This document shows, piece by piece, positions 49,407 to 61,000 of a stretch of DNA of 64,000 bases. The notes under the pieces were generated by a model. That model was given only the letters and a program-made list of their open reading frames with translations. It had not been told where the DNA came from and did not search any database. Both the position numbers and the translations under genes were made by a program. The stretch spans positions 5,648,062-5,712,061 of the forward strand of contig CM042085.1 of assembly GCA_023512835.1 (NCBI GenBank), read 5' to 3'. Source of the stretch: Taxillus chinensis. Its lineage: Eukaryota > Streptophyta > Magnoliopsida > Santalales > Loranthaceae. How positions within the stretch are numbered: position 1 is the first letter of the stretch; each line of letters starts with the position of its first letter.

Positions 49407-51480
49407 CGGGTTAGTTAGTGGTCGGGAAACTACCTCCTGCGAGTTATGGAACTTGGGTGTGCCCGTGCTAGCTGCTGTCTGTTCGTTCGGATTACGCCTA
49501 TATTATTGTAAAGATTGTACAATAATTATATATTTTGCCTTCCTTATGTGTAGTTGTTTTTATTTCTTATTTTGGAACCAATTAGTTTTTTTCGGTAAGA
49601 GAGAAAAAAGAAGATTTTTTTTTTCTATCTTAATTTTCAAGTTGGCATGACCGCACACCTTGGTGAAATCTAAAGTATTGGAAGAAATATTTTAAGTCGC
49701 TTCCCTTCCCCGTTAGTTATTAATGTTCAATCTAAAGGTTCTTTCAATCGATAGAGCTATTAATGTATTTTATGAGGTAAGTTCTGTTTAGAGGCTTAAA
49801 CTTAAATGAACATTGTCCTCATCGTTTCCCCGGAGTAGCCTATATTTCAAATGTTTTCTAATAAAACCCAATTCTTTTGAGTATTTTCTTTATTTTCATT
49901 ATTTTTAGTTTAAGTCAAGACCGGTCGCAATAAGACTCTTAGAGCACTCGGCTTAATATATAATCAACTTCGTGCACATAACTAATATTTAACTAAATAA
50001 TAGCTAGCCAGCTAGCTAGCATAACTATTAAAAAAAACTAAATAATAGCTAAACAAATAATTTTAAAGGGGAGATCATTTTTTGGATAGAGTAAACCGAG
50101 CGCCACCCTCGATTACCTCTTTTTCCTGAAGGAAGAAAATGAAAAAAAAAAAAACATTATTGTAGTCCAAGTTCTTTTTGGAATCGCAATTTAATTTTAT
50201 ATTTTTGTAATTTTTGGATGATGATTTAAAGGAGAGATATTTTTTGGATGGTGATCAAGTAGTCACTATCAAAATTAAGTGTTGTTTTTACGTTTTGAAT
50301 TATTTTCTAGCTTTTTCTTCGCGGAGAAATTCACATACCAAATCTCTTCCTAAACTTTGGTGAGCTATTACCCATCTCTCTCCTTAAAAAACTACTACAA
50401 TCGTACTTCTATCCATACTAGTTTAGAAAACTATATTTTTCTTCAAAATTATACTTTAGTAAGTTTTTATTTATTTATTTATTATAATATGTATCTAGTA
50501 AATATTTATAAGAAATCATATTTATCATTCAATAAAATTTCACACCAACCCAAATATATATAGATTTGTATTTTATTTTTACATGTGAAGATTTCTTTAT
50601 TTGTAAAGAGAAATTTTTTATTTGAAATTTCAACAATACACTACATTTAAACTTTTATCTTTATTACAATAATAAAAAATTTTACATCCCCTTCTCACGG
50701 ACCGAAGGGAAGAAGCTGTTGGGCAAAAGAACCGTCATGAAGCTAGAAAAGAAATAATATAATAATATCTAAAAAATAAAAAGTTGCTCTTCATTATTGA
50801 AGAGTATCTGTAACAAATTTTAGATATAAAGAGTGAAATTAAAAAACCTGTGAACATTTTAAAATATGTCTCTTTATTTTTAAATAATAAAAAATTTATT
50901 AGAGTTAAACCTAATACATTATTTAATAGTCATTATCCTAATCCACTAACCATATCCAAAAATGCTATTTAATATGCTTTTAAATCTAACTCATATGCTT
51001 TTAAATCTAACCAATAAATCATGTTTTTTTAAATCTAACTCATTGTCTGTGTTTCTACCACAAAATATGCTTCCATATATTCAACATTATATACAAATTA
51101 CATTCATTCTAATATGAATGTGCAATGACACTAGACATTGAAACTAATAGAATTTCTCCTCGCCTTTAAGGGGACGTTGCCCCTAAATATTTCTCAAGAT
51201 TTAATGCAAACTGTTTTCTTTTTGGAAACTTACAGATATTTTTTATTTTATTTTTTGTGTTCAATGAGATGAACAGTAACCATGATTAATCCGGCTTATG
51301 GGAAAAGTTGGTGTACCTGTGTTTGAACAGCGAGGGAAGAAACGAATTTTAGGATGGATTATTAGAGAAGATGGATGAAATTTAAAGGCATACCAACTTT
51401 CGACAAAAATCAAATGAACGGTCAGGATCTGTAGAATTATACAAGTAGACTTGCCCCCGTTTCTTGAGCTAAACTCGAGT
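49407..51480. other. Intergenic region upstream of the receptor kinase
   Basis: About 2 kb with the receptor kinase promoter at the left, AT-rich filler and a dispersed repeat copy at 50735-50900. No coding sequence was recognised. Confidence 0.5.
50735..50900. repeat. Dispersed repeat with CTCTTCA hairpin, copy 2
   Basis: Second copy of the element described at 43240-43400, same orientation, with a perfect CTCTTCATTATTGAAGAG palindrome core. The sequence right of it (TTATTAGAGTTAAACC, about 50895-50910) resembles the outer end of the candidate transposon. Confidence 0.6.
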
Positions 51481-52013
51481 TTGACTTATTTTATCCTACA
51501 ATTATCACAAACAAAAATAATAGAAATACAATAGAATAATATCTTATTAACAAAGCCTACTGCTACCTCTATAAATATTGATTTCACGTGCCAAACAAGT
51601 TTCCTTCTTATTGACAAAGCCCGGGGAAAAAACGGCATACCACCATGACAATTCCACCACCACCCCCATTTCAGAACTAATTTGACAGAATACTGACGGG
51701 GCGAAAAACAAACTACAAGGCGGTATACCAAAAAAAAAAAAAAAAAAAACCTGGCCCAAAATGTTCCTTACATAATAATGTTATACTGCCCCTCAACAAA
51801 AAGGCTAAAGCAAGGGCATTGCAGCTAACATCTGAAAATTACCCTGAACAAAATTGAGTGCTAGCTTAAAGCTAGCTTTGTTTGAAGCGTTTGAAAAGCC
51901 AATTTCGTTTCACTAATTCTTCAACCTTCAGTCAACCACATCAAGCTTCTACTCAACCCCATCCAATGCCATAAAGTGTATACTCAAGATACATCTTCTC
52001 TTTCAATTTCCCT
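51481..52013 (-). other. 3' untranslated region of the UBP12/13-type gene
   Basis: Downstream of the stop at 52014. Contains an A-run (about 51731-51750) and no recognisable coding sequence; frames at 51486-51759 are shadows. A polyadenylation site is not clear by eye. Confidence 0.45.
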
Positions 52014-55000
52014 CTAGTTATAGATCTTTACAGGCTTTTCAAACGTGTGACGGCTCTGTAAAAATTGATACAAATGTTCACAATATCATAAGCGACAAAA
52101 AAAACCTCTGGTGATGAAGGCAATGTCTTCCGCCAACCAAAAAAAAAAATCTACTTGTTTTTTTAAGGTTGTTTACCTGATTTGCTACATGAGCCTTTTT
52201 GGGGACACTGTCAGGGTGCTCCAATCCAAGGTACTGTTCCCAACCACCATAAACATCTTTTCTCTGTAAGCACATCAATTGAAGAGCAGAGTAAGTACGA
52301 AATTAAGGGAAAAAAGTCATCATTAAAGGAGTAGATAATTCGAATAGGTAGCACCTGAAAACGACTACAGACAATGTCAGAGTCTTGAAGGTACTCTGGA
52401 CGACCTAATGAAAGAAATGCAAACTTCCACTGTCCAAGAGGCGAAAAGAAGGATGTTTAAGGTTACCAAACATTTATGACAAATTCCGTATAAATAATGT
52501 CTACAACACAATGAATAGGCTGATTAGCAATAATTCGATAGTATAACTCAAAGAAACGGTTTAATGTGGAAGCAGATATACCTTAGCAAACTCTTCATTT
52601 GGAACCTGCAGTTTCTTTTGTATTCGCAACTTAATTTCAGCCAAGGTTTCACCTTCATGGATGACAAGGAAAAAAGGCTCACCAAAGTTCTGAATTTGCT
52701 GTTGAAAACAGAAGGAAAATCTATTAAATAATAATTTGGTGGTGCTCATTAAACTGGCTTTATCATAACACAAAATGAAATTTATATATATATATATATA
52801 TTATAGCATGACAAAAAATGAAATGAGTTTGTATAACAATACTCACAATCTGGTTCTGAGATGTCTCTTTTGTAAAATGGTAAACATGGATCAGGCGATT
52901 GTATGGACCAAAATTTTTCTCTTCTTCTGGAATCTGGACAAGAAGAAATAATATCAAGTCTGCATTTTGAAGCATAAATCAATCATAATAAACAAAAAGA
53001 AAAAAGAAAAAAAGAAAGAAAGGCACAGAGTGAGTTAGACCTCCTCAGCCCTGAGTGACAAGTGTTGATCATTTATGTTTTCAATTTTTTCATTAGGAGG
53101 AAAAATCTGCACAGACAAGGACAAAGAAAGCTGTTAAGCAATAAGACAATGCAATGCTTGCGCAGCACCATCACGATTGATGAGCATCAATCAGTGAAAG
53201 CGCATAAAAAAGGCAATTCCATTCTCCCAATAACCGAAAGACCATAATTCCAATTAAGCACGTTTAAGAAAGAAAGCAAAACGTGCCAAAAAAAGAAGAA
53301 GCAAAAGGCACTGCACAGGTAGGAGCTAGGAGGTAGACAGGAACATAATTTCAGTGACAAATATGGCAAGTGATCTATATTAAATATCATTTGTGATTTG
53401 ATTCTGTGAAGGTTTTGCTTTTGCAAGTACGAATCATTATTCACTATAAAAGTAAGGGTTATGCAGTAATGAACTTCACACCTTGTAGATTTTGTGAGAG
53501 AAAACTTCCAGCAACCTGAGTTCTGCATTGTGATGTGACAGTTCAACCTGTACAGGAATGCATCAGACGGGGAAAGTAAAATAATGTTTTAAAAAAAAAA
53601 TCAAAAATTTATATAAAAAACAAAATTGTTCAATCTGAATGTAGAAAAAATTTCAGCAGCCTGTCAGATGAACAGCATAAACAAGTCACCTTAGCCCTGA
53701 GATCATTAAGTAAATCCCCTACAGTGCTCTGTTTGGGAAGTCTAATATTGTGAATAACAACCTGGCATAGAAAAAGACAAACTTACATCATGGATAAATA
53801 TAGAGCATGGTTTGCAGAAAAATGAAACTTTAATCACAACTCACCTCATCTTTGTTAGCATGATGAAAAGTTACTTTCACGGTTTTTAAGCCTTGTAATT
53901 CTGGCAACGGAATGTCAAACACTTCATAGTACAAAATATCTGAAATCTACACAAAAAATAAAAATAAAAAATAAAAAGAGGAAGTTAAATGAATCAAGAT
54001 CACAATGTACTTGCTACAAAAAGCCGTGTGATCAATTTTACCTGATTGTAATGGACCAGCATATCCAACAAACGATCTACACCACGATATTTAATAGGCT
54101 GGGGTTTGGGCTGCTGAGAGTAGCAATTGTGAGGTGTTAGCCGGATTTTGGATGGATCATCCAAACCAAGCTGGCAAGCTAGTCTTTCCACAACATCATC
54201 GTATGTAAACAGCTTGGACCTATTATTTTGTGGGAAAAGCTTAATAATAATATATATATATATACACACAAATCTAAATTGAATTATAAATTGACGAACC
54301 ATTTTTGAACTTACATCTCCATACAGAAATCATTCTCCTTTGGTCGATCTATGGAACGAAAATGAACAACCTACAAAACCATCCATTAAAAGAGAACAAC
54401 TTTGGATTCTATTGTAAAATATGTTTCATTTGATCACTTGAATACTTTGGATTCCACATTTGATGCAAGGTGAAAATTAGGGTTGAAAATTGAGGATAAA
54501 ATAGATAAAGGCCAGGGATCCAACCACAGCCAGATCACTATTCTAGGATTTCCTAACTGCAGCAAGGAACAAGGAGTGTGTGTGAATGAAATTAACACAA
54601 GAGAATAACTCTCATTTAAAATCAAACAGTCCCCCTCTCTATGAACTTACAACACCCTTTTACAGGAGATAAAATGAAATCACAAATGAGCTAACAAGAC
54701 CCAAAACGAAACAACATACACAAAATGACTATTCAAATAAAAAGCAATAAAACAACATAACAAAATTATCCAGGATGACATCATCTCATACATTGATCCC
54801 TATCATCCTTCCTAACTACGAAAACAAAACCTCTAGCAAAGTGAAAAATCATAAATTGCACATCAAAAGTGAAATCAAGGCACCAAAACGCTGAATCACA
54901 AATGTGCATGTATTTTTGATCACCACCCCGCCAGATCAAACCCACTTATCTGAAATAGTTGCAATGTTACCCTAGTGGGTAAAAGCAAAAGGAGGTACAA

Positions 55001-58000
55001 AGGGCAAAGGTAAATGAGGGACAGGTTTGGGTAGGTGCTCATAAGAAAGAGGTAATGGGAACATGGTAAGAGAGGAAAAAAGTTATTAAAAGGATCATCG
55101 TGAGGACTGAGGAGTGAGATATTTCATATTAAACGTAGGATCAATACAAATACCACTATGAAAATCCAATTCATATCAATTAGAATTAACCTTCTTCTGA
55201 ACCTGGAATGAAGTCATCCCCTTGCGATGCACCTTATTCTATGTGCTAGGGAAAAATCACCAAACAAAGTGTTGCAACATTACCAAATCATTTAAGGTAA
55301 GCTTTTGATACATAAACATCTGCACCAGAATCGTAATTATCATTGCAGAAATTAATGTCTGGTCTAATCTGTGCATGTGAACCATGAATGTAATGCTCTA
55401 AAGACTCTGCAGACTCACCAAGTGTAAGCAAGATAGACCACTTTAGAATGCTCCAGAGGAACCTTTTTTTACTTCGCGACAATTTCAACATTATCCTCGC
55501 TTACACTGCACTGAGACCCCCTTTGAGGGTTAGAGGAATTGCACACCATGATACTTCTTGGAATAACATCTCCTTTAGGAGATAGACACATTTTGGTGTT
55601 GTACATCTGTTCAACCTCAACTCCAAGTTGTTCGTCCTCATCTTGCTGATCTTTCTTCAAAAATAAACTGGTTGCTTACTAGGACACTCATCTTCAACCC
55701 CAAACCCTAGTCCTTCTCTCATCTAGAAGGATCACTAATAACATTGCTAGCCGTAGAGGCCTCTAGTGGTGGCCAGAAGGTCCTAACTTGAGGAAAGGTC
55801 TTAACTTGTTCAACAACAGACTTAAAAAAAATCCTCTAAAGACATCATCAAAGAAGTGAAAAGCTTATGTTTAAGGTAAAGCTGCAACACGTTACTAAAC
55901 CAAATCAAGGTCATCCTTTCACTTTCGATGATCTTATACCTTTGGATCAACTCTTGGAACACACGGTAATAGTCAACAACAGTCATACTCCCTTGAGTGA
56001 GACTATCTAGTTGTTCTAAAAATGATCAGTATGTCCTACACAGAGATAGTGATTCGTGAGTTGTACCTTCATCTCAACCTAGCGTCAGATGGGTGGCTTA
56101 CGTGATCAAATCCCCTTCCAAGATTAGCCTAAATTACATTGGCTTGCTTAAGTAACTTTAGTTTGGCAATGCGCACCTTACAATCATTGGATATTACATG
56201 TCACTCAAAATATTCTCCATACTACAAATCCAGTCTAGGAATGTGTCGGGGGTCAAAGCTGCCATCAAAGTTTGGGGCGTTGCTCTTGATTTTCCTAGTG
56301 TCGTCATGTTGTTCATAAGGGTCCTTGTCTCTAGGTTTGTACCTACCTCTTTGTTGACCCAAATATTCCCTGCAGTCATTGTATTGGTCATACTTAGGTT
56401 GGCAATAATATATGGACTCCATTGAAGTAGTAGTGCCATTCAACCAATCACCCAAGCTTTTATTAAGTTTTCCCAGAATTTGTTCCATGTCATCCACTTT
56501 AGTCAGTAGCAAAGCTAAGTTTGCTTTGAGAGTTGGACAATACTGTGCTCCACTATGGGGGTACCATATGATGTGTACCTAGACCAGATGTAACATGCAA
56601 CCTGAAAGAATATAGAAATTAAATCCAAGGAATGAAATTATAAATCACATCAAATGCAATGACAGACCCAAAACTAAGAAGAACGATCAAACAAGTAGCA
56701 TCGAGTATGGAATAATTATGCAAATTTTTAGAAGAATGAATTCAAAGCAAGCTCTTTTTCAAAGACCACGCAAAAAGAAGGAAAGGATTAGTTTTTTTTA
56801 AAGGCAAATGCTGGTTTTTTTAAGTAATAATAATAACAACAAAAGTAGAAAAAAAAGTAGGAAGGTTGTTTTTTTGTGTTTACCAAGGATTAAATTGTAA
56901 ATATAAGGTGGGATGGAGGATAAGATGGTATAGGCAGACAAACAAAGGCAAGGGGAATCAAAATAACTGGAGGCTATTTTTTTGTTTTTTGTAAATAAAA
57001 AGCTGAGGAAGGAAAATGAGGGTAAAAAGTTTTACCTCCCTCTGACTTTTGTTCACACAGACAGATCGTAAGAAAAATAGACATTGAAGGATGGGGAGCT
57101 TCAACTAACAGAGGATCACACTGTCATGGTGTTGGATCTGAGGGTTCCAACGGCAGCAAGCAATAGTGGAGCGATGATTGGCAGCCACTCGTGGCAACTC
57201 CAGGGTCACTGCAGTTGACAGTTGTTGAGGAATGCTCAAGTAGATGCAAACAGATGATGATGCCTGCACTGCATTGAGGCTAGCTGAAGGGTGGGTCAGC
57301 TTCGTTGGGCAGCAACTGTGGCAATAATCAGCAACGAAGAAAGGTAGATGGTCTGTGGTTGTGGTTTACAGCAGCACTGGAGCAACCTCCATTCATTGCG
57401 TAACACAAAAACATACATTTAAGAGCACGATAGTCAAGTTTATCCTTGTATAATTAGTGCATGTGAATATAACACAACTAAAAACCTTAGCACAAATGTT
57501 AACAGCCGAAGGAATATTGTCCAAGTGTAACAAAGAAGCTTGATAGTCAATGATACAAATAAGCATATGATTGATAAGATCGATGACGGTTATGATAAAA
57601 AGGACCTGCATAGTAAAACACAAATCCCAAGCCAACTCAAAGAAATGTCGGTTTCTATGTTATTTCATGCCATAAACACATGTCATCTGGTGAAAGATAT
57701 CATGTTGTTTAAACAAATTGGCCAAAAGTTGATTCACAAACTCAAGATTGTTAATGAAATAAAACATCTGAAACGAGTTACGAAACTATGTAATAATCAT
57801 TTGATAGAATTAAATAATAATATGGATAACATTACTTTTAGATTTCATCAAATATATTCAACTTAATTTAATGTAATCATCGATAAAAATGAACACAATG
57901 AAAATGAATAGAATTTTTATTGACACTGATTTTAAATGAAACATGATGATTTTTAACATAACTACATTGTTCACACTTCAAAATAGAAGTAAAAATATTA

Positions 58001-61000
58001 AAAAATAATTAAGGAAATAAGCATTCTAAATTGACAAAAAATGAGTATCCTAAACAACAATGGCATAAAAGTTTTTTTATTGATTAAGTATCTCATTCTT
58101 TACTTGGAATCCTTGACAAGATTTGAATTTCAATGTTCTTACTTCATCCTAGTAATATAAATCTCCCTCCATTCTTTTTTTTTCCTCTCTTTCCCTCTAC
58201 AAGTATTAATCGTCAGTTTTGTCAAACTATCCTAAAACACACAAAGTAGAAAAAAAAGTTATTGAATAATTATGATTTTCAATAATTTAACTAATAAAGA
58301 TAAGATTGTTAGATAAAGTAGGAAATGAAAAAAATAGGTGAGAGCAAAACATTTCTAATCGCAGTAACTGACATAGATATGAGTCCATTAGCAACCTGAA
58401 CAGATTAAATAGGCAAAGACCGTAGAGAAGTAATTATAGAGAAATTACTAGTCATTTGATCAATAGCACTGAAATTAATAACTCGAGTATTATTAGTAAA
58501 AAAAAAAAAGAAAAGCTAATTTAGAGTCATACTTCTAGGGCACTCGAGCCACATGAGAACCATAAGATGGAAGATTACTATTTGGTGTAGCCATTCAAAA
58601 CTTCTCCCACATTCCAAACTTGCGAAGGCAGAGCTTATACAAGAAACAATTGTGAACAAAGAAACTCCATATGTAACACAGAAATGCCACACAAAAGAGT
58701 CTCCTGATGACCACAGAAGAGTTGACTAGCACTAGAAACCTCCACACATGAACAAACAAGAAGATCGTGCAAGGCTATCGTTGGAACTCCACACACATGA
58801 ACCGTTGAAGGAATCGAATCATTTTAAATTAATCAAATTATCTAGAATGGTAAGAGGAATCACCTAGATGGATCAAATCATCTAGAATAAATCGTAGGGA
58901 CTTTACTTGTTTGAGGCACACAACTATCTAGAATGGCATGAGCAATCAAAAGATAACAACTTGAATAGAGGAACCGAGTAATCAAGGCTTATCGATCGAG
59001 GCTATCAAGTTAGGCTATCTATTGCGAGCAAAACTGTTAATCATAAGTTGTAGTGGCACAACGCTGATTCATAGCTCATGACAACTACGAAAACTACAAT
59101 AGTGGATCATAGTTTGTGCTAGAGGGATTGAGACTGCATGGTCACGTGGGATCCATGGCTCACGACATAGAGTGAGAGGTAAGAGAAAATAAGAAGAATA
59201 AGCTGGTCAACCACAAAAGGTAGAGTCGAACAATTTCTCTTATTAGGGTTAGGGTTTTGTTTTCAATCAAGGATAACATATGTACTCATATAAAACTATT
59301 AAAGACAAGTTAAATAAAAGACTGATTGACTAATTATAATTACAACATATTATAGCTAATAATATATAGCTCATTCCAATTACTTTGTTAATTAATTAAT
59401 AAAATTCGATAGTAATCCCATTCAATGCCAATTGATTTTGGGATGAAAATTATCAGATTTTAACATGATATCAAAGCAGATTATGTACTCCACTTTAACA
59501 ATGTGAGGGATCGTGTGTATTCCACATCACTCAATATATAACATGATCTAAAATGTCCACATGTTAGACTAGTCACATGTGAGGAACATGTTAAGATATA
59601 ATCTCACATCAAAAGTTGTCAAACATTATAATTAATTAAAAAAAATCTTACAGTAACCCCACCTACAGGCAATTGAAAGCTATCGCTCTTTAACAATAAT
59701 GTTAATTGCAATAGATCACCGCATTTACTTTTCACCTTTACACACACATTCAAAGGGTTAAGAATTCACTAAATACAAAGGAGGCAGTAAAAGTAAGGAC
59801 CAAAGGGATCAAGAATGCTTTTAACACTTTCAATAGGGATTTCTTTTGTATGTTATAACTCACAATAGATTTGTATTTATAACTTTAATCAAACATATAA
59901 GAAAAAAATGATAATAAATTAAAATTTTGTGAACCTATTCAAGTTATACATGTATAAATGCCCCTAGAAATGTTTTAGACAGATTAATTATACTCAATAT
60001 GATAATAAATATGTATTTGCCACAATAATAATCAAATGATATGATCCTCACAAAATTCATATTTTAATACCTTTATAAACATAATATGATATATTACCTT
60101 CAGATCTAGATCTGGACAATAACAGTTTGAGTGGGCAACAAAGCCACTGGAAAATATGTTCAGCCATGGATCTGAAGATTCCCACTAGAGGCCCAACACA
60201 CGTGATGCCTGCAAAAGATGGCGGCAGCATGGGGAGGCACCAGTGTTTAAGGGGCCTAAAAGTGGCATACAAGTCAATGGAACATGCTTGCAGTAAAGGA
60301 TGTTGGTGTAGCAACATGCTTGCAGTAAAGGAACCACATTCCAATGTGGTGGTCGCTGGAAATGACAGAAAGAGAGCCTTCTATTATAATAGCCATAGAG
60401 AAGATGGCTGTTGGAGAAAGGAGTGGGATCAGAAAGGTTTTATGGGGTTGGAGATAGGCGTGAAGTGTAAAGTGGGATCAGATCTTGGCGAGAGAGTCAT
60501 TTATGAATGTAACATTAGGGTTCTTAGGAGAAACATTTTAGGCCGTAAGATTAGAGAAAAACATGAATTATAGGCTTGGGTATGGGTGGCATATTAGATT
60601 TCATGGGGTTGGAGCTTAGGCTCACCTATAACTAGCAACAAGTTGAGCTTTTTGTGAACTGATCCCAAGTAACATATGAACGATTAAACTGACTAACATC
60701 CCTATCCTTATGATTGCATTGGCAGCTATGAATTCGTTGAACTTGCTTCAATTACATATCAAGAGAGCATTTTTGAATGACAATTTGGATGGTTTATTGC
60801 CAAGAGAGAATGGTTTGATTTGATATTCCATGTTGTAATATTCCTTGTTCTGATGACAATGTTGACCTTCCTACACTTTGCCATCGTCTGTAACTTTTTT
60901 TTGCCTTCTTGGTGGCTTTATTAAATTCCCTTTGATAAAAAAATATGTTATTACAGGGGAATTCAAATGAGAAATTGAATGAAGGGAAAGTTTCACTTGT

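Noticed and set aside
57540..57866. 108-residue plus-strand frame in the UBP12/13 intron
   Set aside because: AT-rich, no signature, surrounded by decayed retroelement sequence.
60127..60573. 148-residue plus-strand frame in the UBP12/13 intron
   Set aside because: No recognisable domain, and it lies in retroelement debris with local duplications; length alone is not enough.
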